From Thalassospira lucentensis (GTDB taxonomy: Bacteria > Pseudomonadota > Alphaproteobacteria > Rhodospirillales > Thalassospiraceae): 64,000 nt of DNA. The notes under the pieces are model-generated. The model was not told the origin of the DNA. It was given only the letters and a program-made list of their open reading frames with translations, and searched no databases. The stretch is taken from the NCBI RefSeq assembly GCF_032921865.1, contig NZ_CP136684.1, positions 3,073,001 to 3,137,000 on the forward strand. The letters run 5' to 3'. Both the position numbers and the translations under genes were made by a program. Each line of letters opens with the position of its first letter. Position 1 is the first letter of the stretch. Shown here one piece after another: positions 25,605 through 35,677 of this stretch.

Positions 25605-26588
25605 TTACGGGCTGACATCTTTGACAATTCTGAAACCGACGTGATTGGTCGCAAGGCTGGTTTCGGCCTGCTGGCGGGCGGCAGGACGGTATCGCAGGCA
25701 ATAGGACGGGGCGCAAAGCCACGACCCACCCTTTACCACATGCATCGGGCCGACAGAAGGATCGGCAAAGGTGGCGGCAATTGCCTTGGGCGGACCCTGC
25801 GGGTTGTCTTGTGTTCCGGCGGTGTGGAACGGTACCCACCAGTCAGACACATGTTCCCAGACATTGCCCGCCATATCAAAAAGACCATAGGCATTGGGGG
25901 CGAACGATCCGACCGGGGCGGTCCCGTGATAGCCATCATCCTTGGTATCGGTATTGGGAAATTCACCCTGCCAGGTATTGGCTTTCCAGCCTTGCGACGG
26001 ATCGTATCCTTCGCCCCAGGTATATTCGTTGCCATCCAAACCGCCGCGCGCGGCAAATTCCCATTCCGCTTCGGTCGGCAGGCGACCACCGGCCCATTTG
26101 GCATAGGCCGCCGCGTCTTCGGGGGATATCTGAACCACGGGATGGTTTTCCATGCCGTCAATCGTGCTTTCGGGGCCAAGCGGATGCCGCCAGTTTGCCC
26201 CGGCCACGTAACGCCACCATTTGCGAAAATCGCGGCTGTCGACCGGGTTTGGTGGCTGGGCAAAGACCATGGAACCGGCCTTTAGCAGATAGGCGGGCAC
26301 ACCCGGATATTTTTGCGGATCAAGGTCGTTCTCGGCGGTGGTGACGTAATCTGTTTCGGCGACAAATTCGGCGAATTCGGCGTTTGTCACCTCGGTCTTT
26401 TTGATTTGGAACGCGCCGACCGTTACCTGATGGGCAGCGCGTTCTTCCTGATAGTGGCGATCCGATCCCATCCTGAAGGTGCCACCGTCAAGGCGCACAA
26501 AACCGTCGTCCTTGCCGAAAAACCATATGGCTGCCGCACCCAGTATGCACACAGCAGCCAGCGCAGAACCTGCATAGAGTCTCTTCAA
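25605..26588 (-). CDS. Formylglycine-generating enzyme (sulfatase maturase, FGE-sulfatase fold)
   Basis: About 327 residues from a TTG at 26588, chosen because GGGAG lies 8 bases upstream; another TTG five codons earlier lacks a ribosome-binding site. An N-terminal hydrophobic segment (about residues 5-24) exports or anchors it. The FGE core is clear: FRMGSD, KKTEVTNAEFAEFV, GRLPTEAEWEFAARGG, AGNVWEHVSDWW, and the copper-binding active-site pair in VVKGGSWLCAPSYCLRYRPAAR, with cysteines five apart like C336/C341 of human FGE. It oxidises the cysteine in the sulfatase CxPxR motif to formylglycine. A Cys-type sulfatase is encoded two genes upstream. Confidence 0.93.
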   Translation of the reverse strand: MKRLYAGSALAAVCILGAAAIWFFGKDDGFVRLDGGTFRMGSDRHYQEERAAHQVTVGAFQIKKTEVTNAEFAEFVAETDYVTTAENDLDPQKYPGVPAYLLKAGSMVFAQPPNPVDSRDFRKWWRYVAGANWRHPLGPESTIDGMENHPVVQISPEDAAAYAKWAGGRLPTEAEWEFAARGGLDGNEYTWGEGYDPSQGWKANTWQGEFPNTDTKDDGYHGTAPVGSFAPNAYGLFDMAGNVWEHVSDWWVPFHTAGTQDNPQGPPKAIAATFADPSVGPMHVVKGGSWLCAPSYCLRYRPAARQQAETSLATNHVGFRIVKDVSP

Positions 26589-26677
26589 CGGGTATGCTCC
26601 CAACGGATATGCTTTCGGACCGGCATTTCTGGCCGTTTCCGATGATTGCGGGGCGGACGGGGGTTCCCTGTCGCAGC

Positions 26678-27676
26678 TTACTGGCCGGGATAGACCTGTT
26701 TCCAGTCGTTTTTCATGCTGACGATTGTCCAGCCCAGTCCGGGCCCCTCGTCCAGAGCCTTGTCGAGTTTGCCAAATACCGATTTGCGGTCATAGGCAAC
26801 TTCGCGGTCGCCATCATCATGATGGACAATAAGGCCAAACCGTTTTCCGTCCCCGGACGTTGCCCATTGCAGCATCTGGAAATCGCCGTCCGAATTGCCA
26901 AAGGCGGCAATCGGGCGTTTGCCGATATGGCCCAGAATGCCAATAGGCTTGCCTTCCTTGTCATCGACAAAGTCGACGGCTGGCAGACGGTTGATGACCG
27001 GTTTACCGTCGACAACCTTGTATTCGGTTTTGATCGAGGAACCGACAACCCGTTCCGTCGGAATGCCGTAAACCTTTTCCGTCCAGGGGCGCATGAACTC
27101 GATACCGCCGCCCGAAACGATGAAGACCCTGAAATCGTTGCTATGAAGATAATCAACCAGTTCAAGCATCGGCTGATAGACCATATCGGTATAAAGTCTG
27201 CCGGTTTTGGGGTGCTTTGCGGTTGCGATCCAGTCGGTTGCGATTTTCGTGAATTCATCGCTGGTCATCCCGGCATGGGTGACGGCAACCAGTTCGACCA
27301 CGCCCTTTTCACCGGTTGCAGCAAGACCCTTCAGGTCCCCGGCAAGGACCGATTTATAGGGCTCCTTGTCCTTCCATTCGGGGTGATCGGGCGCCATCTG
27401 TTTTATGCGATCAAGCGCAAAGGCAAGCTGCACATACATGGGCTGCTCGCTCCAGAGCGTGCCGTCATTGTCAAACGTTGCAATCCGGTCGGTTGGGGCG
27501 ACGTAGTCCGGGCCACCCTCGGTGGTTACGGCCGTCACGAAATCAACAATTGCCTGCTTTGGTGCGCCGTCATTCCACGAAGGAAGCGGATCGGACTGTG
27601 CCATCGCACCGGTAACGGACATGCAGGCGGTGACGAGGCAGACCCCGAGCACATGAAAGACTGACTTGAGCCACAT
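26678..27676 (-). CDS. Secreted HAD-superfamily phosphatase
   Basis: A 332-residue protein. Residues 1-27 are a signal peptide (ending SVTGAMAQ). Motif I of the HAD superfamily is IATFDNDGTLW (D69 nucleophile, D71), motif II is VFIVSGGG (serine), and the late acidic pair is around IAAFGNSDGDFQM. It is likely a periplasmic phosphohydrolase; the substrate is unknown. It sits between the sulfatase and its maturase on the same strand with gaps of about 80 bases on each side, so all three are probably co-expressed. Confidence 0.88.
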   Translation of the reverse strand: MWLKSVFHVLGVCLVTACMSVTGAMAQSDPLPSWNDGAPKQAIVDFVTAVTTEGGPDYVAPTDRIATFDNDGTLWSEQPMYVQLAFALDRIKQMAPDHPEWKDKEPYKSVLAGDLKGLAATGEKGVVELVAVTHAGMTSDEFTKIATDWIATAKHPKTGRLYTDMVYQPMLELVDYLHSNDFRVFIVSGGGIEFMRPWTEKVYGIPTERVVGSSIKTEYKVVDGKPVINRLPAVDFVDDKEGKPIGILGHIGKRPIAAFGNSDGDFQMLQWATSGDGKRFGLIVHHDDGDREVAYDRKSVFGKLDKALDEGPGLGWTIVSMKNDWKQVYPGQ

Positions 27677-27757
27677 GGGATAAGCCCTTTCAGGAACAAT
27701 TTTTCACGGAGATGTCCGCCCCGCTTTGCAACGGGGCGGACATTCGGGTTTGCGGGA

Positions 27758-29404
27758 TCAGTTTCCGCTTGGCAGGCCGATATTGAAGCCTTCGTTCTTC
27801 AGGGCATCGCGTACATAGCTGAAGCGCTGATACTGGCTAAGCGTGATCGGGCCGGTATAGACTTCGCTTTGTGCCTTGCGCGGCGGGTACTTGATGTAGG
27901 TTTTCATCAAATCCGCGACTTCCTGGTTGATCACCGGCAGATACCAGGTGCGTTCGGTGTAGTTGTTCATGAAGATGTCGTAACGTTCCTGCGGATCTTG
28001 CAGGATGTCAAAGATCTGCGGAACCGCGGCGACATAGCTTTCCGGGCCTTTCCAGCCGAGGTTCGAATCAACGGCCAGCCCACCGGTGGCGGCACCGTTA
28101 TCACCCCGCAGGTTGAAGACGGCCTTATAGTGACCGACACGGGCAGCACCCGGAGTCAGTTCGTTTTCGGTGAAATAGAACCATGCTTCACGTTCCGACT
28201 CACCGCTACCTTCCCAGACCGGGGTCATATCGTAACTGTCAAAGATGATAGGCTCGCCTTCCCGGTCTTCTTTCGGCAGTTCGATACCGGCGACGGATGC
28301 AAAGGTTGCCATCAGATCAAGGCCGCCGACAACCGCCGCACTTTTGGTGTCAGGCTCGACATGGCCGGGCCAGCGAACAATCGCCGGGACGCGGTTGCCG
28401 CCTTCACGAACGGTACCTTTGGTGCCGCGGAACGGCGTATAACCCGCATCCGGGTAAACGTCCTGCCATGCGCCGTTATCGGTGGTCCAGAAGACGATGG
28501 TGTTGTCTTTCAGTCCCAGCTCGTCGAGCTTGTTGACGATGTTGCCGATGCGCGTGTCAAGTTCAACGACGGAATCCGCATATTTGGATTTCGAAATCGA
28601 TTTATGTTCGAAATCGGGATGCGGCATGTTGGGTTGATGCAGCTTCATGAAGTTGACATTGATGAAGAAAGGCGTGTCGGGCTTCTTTGACGCTTCTTCA
28701 AGGAACTCGACAGTGGCTTTTTCAACATAGCCGTCAAAATAGGGAATACCGACGACACCTTTGTCCGGGGTGTCGACATACTGGCCGTTGATTTTGAAAT
28801 CTTCGGTCGGTTTTTCACCGGCCTTGCCCGAAAGCGAACCCTTTGTCACCTCGGTAAACATTTTACGAAGATCGTCGGGCATATCGGGGAACCAGGTCGG
28901 ATCGGCATAGGTATAGGCATTGAGGTGGTACAGGCCGACATATTTCATCACGTCATAGCCTTGGGCATTGGGAAGGGCGTAATCCTCTTCACCCAGATGC
29001 CACTTGCCGGTGAAATAGGTATCATAGCCACCGGTTTTCAGTACCGAGGCAAGAGTCCATTCGGCTGCCGGAAGGCCGCCGCCCTGTCCCTGAAAGGCCA
29101 CCGTCGTCATGCCCGAACGGTTCGGAATGCGGCCGGTCTGCATGGCTGCACGGCCCGGTGTGCAGCTTGGCTGGGCATAGAAGGATGTGAACATCATGCC
29201 TTCTTCGGCCAGTTTGTCGATATTGGGGGTCGGCATACCGCGGGCCTCGCCGCCCAGATAGGGACCGGTATCGCCATAACCGGTGTCGTCCGAAACAATG
29301 AACAGGATATTTGGCTTTTGCGCATTTTGGGCGAATGCCAAGCCCGGCAAGGCGGCGCAGGCAAGTCCTGCGGCCATCAGGCCCGCTATGATTTTCGGTT
29401 GCAT
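27758..29404 (-). CDS. Arylsulfatase (Cys-type, periplasmic)
   Basis: A 548-residue type I sulfatase. Residues 1-26 are a signal peptide (GLAFAQ cleavage). The metal ligands are in FIVSDDTGYGD (D39, D40), and the maturation motif SCTPGRAAMQTGR has C81, to be converted to formylglycine by the nearby FGE. GKWHLGE and the FWTTDNGAWQ segment (late metal pair) are also typical. It hydrolyses sulfate esters in the periplasm; the natural substrate is unknown, though marine polysaccharide or aryl sulfates would fit the presumed habitat. It is the first gene of the sulfatase-HAD-FGE series. GGGAG precedes the ATG. Confidence 0.94.
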   Translation of the reverse strand: MQPKIIAGLMAAGLACAALPGLAFAQNAQKPNILFIVSDDTGYGDTGPYLGGEARGMPTPNIDKLAEEGMMFTSFYAQPSCTPGRAAMQTGRIPNRSGMTTVAFQGQGGGLPAAEWTLASVLKTGGYDTYFTGKWHLGEEDYALPNAQGYDVMKYVGLYHLNAYTYADPTWFPDMPDDLRKMFTEVTKGSLSGKAGEKPTEDFKINGQYVDTPDKGVVGIPYFDGYVEKATVEFLEEASKKPDTPFFINVNFMKLHQPNMPHPDFEHKSISKSKYADSVVELDTRIGNIVNKLDELGLKDNTIVFWTTDNGAWQDVYPDAGYTPFRGTKGTVREGGNRVPAIVRWPGHVEPDTKSAAVVGGLDLMATFASVAGIELPKEDREGEPIIFDSYDMTPVWEGSGESEREAWFYFTENELTPGAARVGHYKAVFNLRGDNGAATGGLAVDSNLGWKGPESYVAAVPQIFDILQDPQERYDIFMNNYTERTWYLPVINQEVADLMKTYIKYPPRKAQSEVYTGPITLSQYQRFSYVRDALKNEGFNIGLPSGN

Positions 29405-29832
29405 AGCTGTATAGCTCCCTTCAGTCCGTTAAAACGGGTGGCGGCAAAGCCTCCCTGTGCTCGTGCTCCCATCGGGAGACTTAAGGTTTCCACCTGCATT
29501 GTTCGGAAACTGTTGCCCTGATGGCGGGATTGCAGCTTCAGGAGTGCCTGGCAGTTCGATTTGCTCTTGCTGATTAAGCCGGAGCGGTTCGGCAGCATCC
29601 GACAAGGTGACGTTTCTGATACGCTTGAGAGTTATAATTAGTGAAAACCCATGATTGATTATTGGGTCGCCACAATAGCTTGGCAAGATGTAAACGATAA
29701 TTTGTAGTCGATTGTTTTGTTACAGCCAATACGGGCATTCGTGCTGAAGGTGTCGTTATCCGCCCAAAGAAAAAGGGGCGAACTTTCGTTCACCCCTTAA
29801 AACCATTTGCGGATCGCCCGCCACAGGCGCAG
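29405..29832. other. Gene-free spacer between the sulfatase and purN
   Basis: About 430 bases with no credible gene. The left part must contain the sulfatase promoter; the 29620-29740 stretch is notably AT-rich and could host it. The right end holds the purMN terminator. No operator is evident. Confidence 0.4.
29770..29798 (-). terminator. Intrinsic terminator of purMN
   Basis: AAGGGGCGAAC (29773-29783) pairs with GTTCACCCCTT (29788-29798) with one wobble. On the minus strand the stem is followed by TTTTTCTTT. Confidence 0.82.
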
Positions 29833-30507
29833 TCAGTTCGGTTCAGGCACCGGATTGATCTGCGCGAAATCGGGTGCATTCGCATCGGCGACCGTTACGA
29901 TCCCGGCGTCATTGGTCGAAACCCGGCCCTCGGCGATCCAGCGGATCACCTGCGGATAGATGCGGTGTTCCTGTTTAAGGATGCGCTGCGCGAGCGTACC
30001 CGCATCATCACCGGGCAGGACCGGCACCACGGCCTGCGCAATGATCGGGCCGGAATCAACCTCGGGCACCACATAATGCACCGTGCAGCCGGAATATTTG
30101 ACCCCGGCATCAAGGGCAGCCTGATGAACATGCAGGCCCTTGAAGCTTGGCAGAAGCGACGGGTGAATATTGATCAGGCGGCCCTGCCAGCGGGTCACAA
30201 AGCTTTCGCTGACCAGACGCAGGTAACCTGCCAGAACCACCAGATCGGCACCGGATTCTTCAATCAGGCCGCTGACCGTGCTGTCATAGGCCTCGCGACC
30301 ACCTTCAAAGCCCTTGTGCGAAATGGCTTCGGCCCGGATACCGGCACGGCGCGCACGTTCAAGCCCACCGGCATCAGGCTGATTGGAAAACACCAGAACG
30401 ATTTCAGCCGGATAATCGGACGCCTTGCAGGCATCAATGATCGCCTGAAGATTCGACCCGCCGCCCGATACCAGAACGGCAAGCTTCAGCGGTGTTACTT
30501 TTCCCAT
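29833..30507 (-). CDS. purN: Phosphoribosylglycinamide formyltransferase
   Basis: A 224-residue enzyme of purine synthesis step 3: GAR plus 10-formyl-THF gives FGAR. The N-terminal loop [17 protein letters not shown] (about 11-27) binds the phosphoribosyl group, and the catalytic N, H, D are in [17 protein letters not shown] (about 112-128) and VDSGPIIAQ. It overlaps the end of purM by 13 bases, so translation is coupled. Confidence 0.97.
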   Translation of the reverse strand: MGKVTPLKLAVLVSGGGSNLQAIIDACKASDYPAEIVLVFSNQPDAGGLERARRAGIRAEAISHKGFEGGREAYDSTVSGLIEESGADLVVLAGYLRLVSESFVTRWQGRLINIHPSLLPSFKGLHVHQAALDAGVKYSGCTVHYVVPEVDSGPIIAQAVVPVLPGDDAGTLAQRILKQEHRIYPQVIRWIAEGRVSTNDAGIVTVADANAPDFAQINPVPEPN

Positions 30508-31568
30508 GCAGCGGCCATGTTCTTGATGATGACCTGCGGGCCATCACCGGCACGCGGGCCGATCACACCGATCTGGCTGACGGTTTCGCCGTTTTCACGC
30601 AGCAATGCTTCGGCCTCATCGGCCTTATCGGCCGGAACCACAACGCACATGCCAATGCCGCAGTTAAAGGTACGCGCCATTTCAACCGACGGAATGCCGC
30701 CCTGTTTGGACAGCCATTTGAAAATCGGAAGGAATTCCCACGTGCTGGCGTCAAACACCGCCGTCAGGTTTTCCGGCAGAACGCGCGGGACGTTTTCGGT
30801 CAGACCACCACCGGTAATATGCGCCAGCGCCTTGACCAGACCGGCCTTATGCACCGCAAGGCAGCTTTTGACATAGATTTTGGTCGGTTCAAGCAGCGCC
30901 TCGCCAACATTTTTGCCCGGTGCAAACGGGGCATCATCGGCGTAATCAAGTCCGGCAAGTTCAACAACCTTGCGCACAAGCGAATAACCGTTGGAATGAA
31001 CACCGCTTGACGCCAGACCAAGGATCACATCGCCCTCGGCAACGTTGGAACCGTCCAGCAACTCGCCACGTTCCGCCGCCCCGACCGCAAAACCGGCCAG
31101 ATCATATTCACCGTCCGCATACATGCCCGGCATTTCGGCGGTTTCCCCGCCGATCAATGCGCATCCTGCCTGTTTGCAGCCCTCGGCAATGCCGGCAACA
31201 ACATCGGTTGCCTTTTCAACGGCAAGTTTGCCCGTGGCAAAATAATCAAGGAACAGAAGCGGTTCTGCGCCCTGAACCACAAGGTCATTGACGCTCATGG
31301 CGACAAGGTCGATGCCGACGGTATCGTGTTTGTCAGCCAGAAAGGCGACTTTAAGCTTGGTGCCGACACCGTCGGTGCAGGAAACCAGAACCGGATCATT
31401 GTAACCGGCAGCTTTCAGGTCGAACAAAGCGCCGAATCCCCCCAAACCACCGGTAACGCCGGTTCTGCTGGTTGCTTTGGCCAGCGGTTTGATTGCATCG
31501 ACAAGGGCATTGCCAGCATCGATATCGACACCGGAGTCCTTATAGGTAAGGCCGTTGGAGGCGGTCAT
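30495..31568 (-). CDS. purM: Phosphoribosylformylglycinamidine cyclo-ligase (AIR synthase)
   Basis: A 357-residue enzyme of purine synthesis step 5. Typical segments are [61 protein letters not shown] and [16 protein letters not shown]. It closes the imidazole ring of FGAM with ATP. It is first in a two-gene operon with purN, as in many bacteria. Confidence 0.97.
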   Translation of the reverse strand: MTASNGLTYKDSGVDIDAGNALVDAIKPLAKATSRTGVTGGLGGFGALFDLKAAGYNDPVLVSCTDGVGTKLKVAFLADKHDTVGIDLVAMSVNDLVVQGAEPLLFLDYFATGKLAVEKATDVVAGIAEGCKQAGCALIGGETAEMPGMYADGEYDLAGFAVGAAERGELLDGSNVAEGDVILGLASSGVHSNGYSLVRKVVELAGLDYADDAPFAPGKNVGEALLEPTKIYVKSCLAVHKAGLVKALAHITGGGLTENVPRVLPENLTAVFDASTWEFLPIFKWLSKQGGIPSVEMARTFNCGIGMCVVVPADKADEAEALLRENGETVSQIGVIGPRAGDGPQVIIKNMAAAWEK

Positions 31569-31914
31569 TGGGTGATCCTCGGCTTAAGCGCATGGATAAA
31601 ACAAAGCGGGAAACCCCGCGTTTTTCATCAGTACGCCCTGACTTCAAATTGTCATTCGCGCGATGTTCCGGGGCCGGATGAACCAGATACCCGGGAAATA
31701 CCGCCATAGTGACGCCTTTAATCAGATCGATAACCACAGAAAAAGCGTCATACTGATAAAAAACGCGGGCTTGATAATTTCCGCTGGGCCGAAAATACTC
31801 AAACGCGGGCAATATGCAATGCTCAGGTGCGCATGGGAGAGTTTTCTTTCCAGAATGCTTCACTCGTGCCACAAAGAGCATCAAACCATCGAAAAAATGG
31901 GCAAAGAGGCAAAC
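31569..31914. other. Divergent region between purM and the DUF2066 gene
   Basis: About 345 bases. Rightward reading frames continue into it from the DUF2066 gene but have no good start and no coding character. A small hairpin (GCGGG 31606-31610, CCCGC 31615-31619) followed by T's on the plus strand resembles a terminator. The purM promoter should be close to 31600. Confidence 0.4.
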
Positions 31915-33039
31915 GTGCTTACAAGACTCAAAAAATTCAGGCTGTTGGCGGGTATCGCCGGACTTTCGGCGTCCTTATCCTTTCCGGTATTTGCACAGGA
32001 TATCTTTTCGGTATCGGGCGTGCATGTTGACGAAAGCGCAGAAACCGCCGCGGCCGCACGTGATCAGGCCCTTGCCATCGGGCAGCGCAAGGCCTTCGAA
32101 GAGGTTGTCGCGCGCCTGACATTGCCCGAAGACCGCGCGGGAATTGGCAGCCCCAGCCAGGCGGACATCAATAACATGGTGCGCGATTTCGGGGTTTCGA
32201 ACGAGAAAACATCTTCGGTGCGCTATATCGCGGACATGACGGTGCGGTTCAAGGAAACCGAACTGCGCAACTATCTGCGTTTCCGCGATATCCCGTTTGC
32301 CGAACTGCAATCCAAGCCTGTGATCGTTGTGCCGGTCTATCATTCGGGCGGTTATACCAGCCTGTGGGATGATCCAAACCCGTGGCGCGATATCTGGAGC
32401 CGCAATTTCGCATCGGGTGGTCTGGTGCCGGTCAAGGCACCGATTGGCGATTTGCAGGATATCGGCACCGTTTCGGCCGAGCAGGCGGAAAATGGTGCGG
32501 TGGAACGCCTTAACGAACTTGCGCGGCGCTATGGTGCGAATGTTGCCGTTGTCGCCAGTGCCTCGGTTAGCGGTGAAACCGGATCGGAAACCGTTGACGT
32601 GACCGCGACGCGCTATGACACGGGCGGCGCGCCGCAGGTATTTGGCGTGACCGAAACAACCCAGTCGGGAGAAAGCCTGAACGACACGCTGATACGTGCC
32701 GCCAAGGGCGTGCAGGATCAGCTTTCTGCCGGGTGGAAACGTGCCAACCTGATCAATTACGGCACCGGCGGACAATTGATGGTGTTCATCCCGATCACCG
32801 GGCTTGATGACTGGGCCCGGATCGAGGACCGCATTGTCGGACTGCCCGTCGTTCGTGCCAGCCGGGTTGTGGCGATGTCGCGCCGCGAAGTGCAGATTTC
32901 GGTGGACTATGTCGGTTCGATCGATCAGTTCCGGACCGCATTGGCACAGCAGAATTTAAGCCTGAGCCAGATGGGCGAACTTTGGTTTATCCAGCCAGCC
33001 GGTTCTGATCGTTTGCAAAGCCTGTCGATCGGCGGATAA
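31915..33039 (+). CDS. DUF2066-domain secreted protein
   Basis: About 374 residues from a GTG at 31915, chosen because AGAGG lies at good distance and it gives a clean signal peptide (LTRLKKFRLLAGIAGLSASL start, VFAQ end). An ATG at 31897 is also in frame. DUF2066 features are VSGVHVDESAETAAAARDQALAIGQRKAFEEVVARLT near the N-terminus and KPVIVVPVYHSGGYTSLWDDPNPWRDIW in the middle. These are periplasmic or membrane-linked proteins of unknown function found in many Proteobacteria. It is followed by the PerM-like gene, a recurrent alphaproteobacterial order. Confidence 0.88.
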   Translation: MLTRLKKFRLLAGIAGLSASLSFPVFAQDIFSVSGVHVDESAETAAAARDQALAIGQRKAFEEVVARLTLPEDRAGIGSPSQADINNMVRDFGVSNEKTSSVRYIADMTVRFKETELRNYLRFRDIPFAELQSKPVIVVPVYHSGGYTSLWDDPNPWRDIWSRNFASGGLVPVKAPIGDLQDIGTVSAEQAENGAVERLNELARRYGANVAVVASASVSGETGSETVDVTATRYDTGGAPQVFGVTETTQSGESLNDTLIRAAKGVQDQLSAGWKRANLINYGTGGQLMVFIPITGLDDWARIEDRIVGLPVVRASRVVAMSRREVQISVDYVGSIDQFRTALAQQNLSLSQMGELWFIQPAGSDRLQSLSIGG

Positions 33040-33055
33040 TTCCGCCGGTCTTTTT
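33027..33055 (+). terminator. Hairpin terminator after the DUF2066 gene
   Basis: GATCGGCGGA (33027-33036) pairs with TCCGCCGGTC (33041-33050) with one mismatch, followed by T's. It overlaps the gene's last codons. Confidence 0.7.
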
Positions 33056-33138
33056 ATCATGCAGGATGTACCGCAGATATCTGAGGGGGCGGGCATCATC
33101 AAGGCAGCATGACAGCGAAACAAGGGGGTTAAACGGAC

Positions 33139-34236
33139 ATGACCATCCGGCAGCAGGCACGTTTCTGGCTGATTTTCATTGTCGGTTTTTTCCTACTGAT
33201 CTGGTTGTTTTCCAGCATCCTGTTGCCGTTTGTTGCCGGGATGGCAATTGCCTATTTCCTTGATCCTCTGGCCGACCGGTTGGAAGAACGCGGTTTTAAC
33301 CGGACGCTGGCAACCACGGTCATCACGGTTCTGTTTTTCCTGATTTTCATTTTCGTCCTGTTGCTGATCGTGCCGATGATCGGCAACCAGCTTGCCGGTT
33401 TCCTTGAAAGGCTACCGGGCTATATCGATACGCTGCGCAATACCATTCTGCCCCATATCCAGCATATCGTTGACCGGGTTGCCCCGGAAACGCTGCAAAA
33501 CATATCGGACTCGGCCAAGGGACAGACGGCCAATGCCATCAAGTGGGTTGGCAATATCCTGACCAATGTGTTGTCGGGCGGATTGGCGTTGCTGAATTTC
33601 CTGAGTTTGCTGTTCATTACCCCGGTTGTGGCATTTTACCTTTTGCGCGACTGGGACAAGATCGTTGCCAAGGTCGATGGCTATCTGCCGCGCCGTTCGG
33701 CAAAGGATATCCGGCAGTGCGCGCGCGAAATCGATGAAACCCTGGCGGGCTTTGTACGCGGGCAATCGACGGTCTGCATGCTGCTGGGGCTTTTCTATGC
33801 GATTGGACTAAGCCTTGTGGGGCTGGAATTCGGCTTTGTCATCGGCTTGATGACCGGGCTTGTATCCTTTGTGCCCTATGTCGGGATGATTGCCGGTTTT
33901 GCTGTCGGAATGGGGGTCGCGCTTGCACAATTCGGGGTCAGTGTCGATCTGGCGCTGGTGGCCCTTGTGTTCGGGGCGGGGCAGTTGATGGAAGGCAATT
34001 TCCTGACGCCGAAGCTGGTCGGGGACAAGGTTGGTCTGCATGCGGTCTGGGTGATGTTTGCCTTGCTGGCCGGGGGGGCGGTTTTCGGATTGCTCGGTGT
34101 GATGCTGGCCGTGCCGGTGGCCGCTGTGATTGGTGTGCTTGTGCGATATGGTTTAAGGCAGTATCTCGGGAGCCGGTTATATGATCACGGCCCGGACAAC
34201 CCGGCCTATGATCCGTTAAAAGACGCCGAGAATTGA
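33139..34236 (+). CDS. AI-2E family transporter (PerM-like)
   Basis: A 365-residue membrane protein with about eight hydrophobic segments. The conserved central part PVVAFYLLRDWDKI and GFVRGQSTVCMLLGLFYAIGLSLVGLEFGFVIGLMTGLVSFVPYVGMIAG is the PerM/AI-2E exporter signature. E. coli TqsA of this family exports autoinducer-2, but most members have no proven substrate, and related proteins act as Na+/H+ antiporters. It starts 99 bases after the DUF2066 gene and is followed 7 bases later by the Hda-like gene, an order also seen in other Alphaproteobacteria. Confidence 0.92.
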   Translation: MTIRQQARFWLIFIVGFFLLIWLFSSILLPFVAGMAIAYFLDPLADRLEERGFNRTLATTVITVLFFLIFIFVLLLIVPMIGNQLAGFLERLPGYIDTLRNTILPHIQHIVDRVAPETLQNISDSAKGQTANAIKWVGNILTNVLSGGLALLNFLSLLFITPVVAFYLLRDWDKIVAKVDGYLPRRSAKDIRQCAREIDETLAGFVRGQSTVCMLLGLFYAIGLSLVGLEFGFVIGLMTGLVSFVPYVGMIAGFAVGMGVALAQFGVSVDLALVALVFGAGQLMEGNFLTPKLVGDKVGLHAVWVMFALLAGGAVFGLLGVMLAVPVAAVIGVLVRYGLRQYLGSRLYDHGPDNPAYDPLKDAEN

Positions 34237-34243
34237 GTTCACA

Positions 34244-34990
34244 GTGACCCGCGCGATCAAAAAGACGACCATGGACGATACGCTGGCGGCACCCGAAAAG
34301 GGGCCGGATGGTGGATCGCCGGAATTTTCGCCACAGCAATTGCCGCTGGCGCTGGAACTGCGCCCGGCATTGGGACGGGCCGATTTCATGGTCGCTGATT
34401 GCAATCGTGAAGCCGTTTCATGGATCGATCACTGGCCCGATTGGCCGGTGCCCGCCCTTTGCCTTTATGGTCCGCGCGGATCGGGCAAAAGCCACCTTGC
34501 GGAAGTATGGCGGGCACGCTCGGCCGCGTTAAGCGTATCGGGTCATGACCTTGTCGGGGCGAACCCGGACGTACTTCTGGGCGATGCCACCGGGCTTGTG
34601 ATCGAGGATGCCGATCTTGGCCTCGACGAGACGGTGTGTTTCCATCTTTACAATATGCTCAAGGAACGCGGCGGGCATTTGCTGATGACCGCACAGCAAC
34701 CCCCTGCGCGCTGGAAAGTCGATCTGCCGGATCTGAAATCACGGCTGGGTGCGGCACTGGTCTGCGAGATTTCCCCGCCCGATGACGACCTGATGGTCGG
34801 GCTTCTGATCAAGCTGTTTGCCGACCGGCAGATGGCGCCGAGCCCCCAGATCATTGCCTATATCCTGCCGCGCATCGAACGCAGCTTTGTCGCGCTGACT
34901 GAACTGGTGGCGGCCATTGACCGGCAGGCATTGGCGCAAAAGCGCGCGGTGACATTGCCGCTGGTCCGCTCTGTGATGGATGCTCAATAA
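34244..34990 (+). CDS. DnaA-like regulatory ATPase (Hda/HdaA-type)
   Basis: A 248-residue AAA+ protein related to DnaA domain III. Walker A is GPRGSGKSHLAEVW, Walker B is LVIEDADLGLDE, sensor I follows at LLMTAQQPPARWKVDLPDLKSRLGA. Q-rich QLPLALELRP near the start resembles the clamp-binding motif of Hda. With the sliding clamp it promotes DnaA-ATP hydrolysis and prevents re-initiation of replication. The start is uncertain between GTG 34244 and ATG 34271. It follows the PerM gene by 7 bases. Confidence 0.88.
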   Translation: MTRAIKKTTMDDTLAAPEKGPDGGSPEFSPQQLPLALELRPALGRADFMVADCNREAVSWIDHWPDWPVPALCLYGPRGSGKSHLAEVWRARSAALSVSGHDLVGANPDVLLGDATGLVIEDADLGLDETVCFHLYNMLKERGGHLLMTAQQPPARWKVDLPDLKSRLGAALVCEISPPDDDLMVGLLIKLFADRQMAPSPQIIAYILPRIERSFVALTELVAAIDRQALAQKRAVTLPLVRSVMDAQ

Positions 34991-35025
34991 ATCCCGATCC
35001 CGGGCAGACGCATTTTCGATAGGCG

Positions 35026-35616
35026 ATGCAAGCTGTTAGGCGTTATATTGGTCCGACTGCAAATTACCGGATAGTGCATGTGACGACGCGCAAGACCAAG
35101 GTTAAACCGTCCCTTAAATCCAAGACCGATGCCCTGATAAGTGCGGGGCATGTGCTGGGCTGGCGCGAATGGATCGGATTTCCGGATTTCGACGTACCCT
35201 TCATGAAGGCCAAGGTCGATACCGGGGCGCGGACATCGTCGCTGCATGCGTTGAATCCGCGTGTCATTGATCGCGATAATCAAAAATTCGTAAAATTCAT
35301 CTTGCCGCATTACCGCGGTGACGGGCATGGTCGTATTGAGTGCATGGCACCACTGGTTGAAACGCGCGAGATTCGCAGTTCAAACGGCGAGGCCGAAGAA
35401 CGCTATGTCATTTCGACCCATATTGCCGTCGGGCATCATAAAATCCGGGTCGAGATTTCACTGGCAAACCGTTCGTTGATGGGCTTTCCCATGCTGTTGG
35501 GACGGACCGCGATGAAGGCAGGAAGATTTTTGGTTCAACCGTCGAAATCTTATCTGGCGGGGAAACCGGAACAGGTTTATACGGCGCTGAAATCCGACAC
35601 TGTTTCGGAACAATGA
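35026..35616 (+). CDS. RimB-like retropepsin-type protease (ATP-dependent zinc protease family)
   Basis: About 196 residues. The family signature is AKVDTGARTSSLHALN (about 63-78), with D-T-G-A resembling the aspartic-protease active site, then SNGEAEERYVISTHIAVGHHKIRVEISLANRSLMGFPMLLGRTAM. RimB-type proteins trim or process the glutamate tails added by RimK. The rimK gene lies 61 bases downstream. The first ~20 residues look weakly coding, so the true start may be a GTG near 35080. Confidence 0.88.
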   Translation: MQAVRRYIGPTANYRIVHVTTRKTKVKPSLKSKTDALISAGHVLGWREWIGFPDFDVPFMKAKVDTGARTSSLHALNPRVIDRDNQKFVKFILPHYRGDGHGRIECMAPLVETREIRSSNGEAEERYVISTHIAVGHHKIRVEISLANRSLMGFPMLLGRTAMKAGRFLVQPSKSYLAGKPEQVYTALKSDTVSEQ

Positions 35617-35677
35617 TCCGACGCTGTCGTTGAACTTTCGACACATTCAGTAACGCTCGACCACGGGAGTCCATTGC

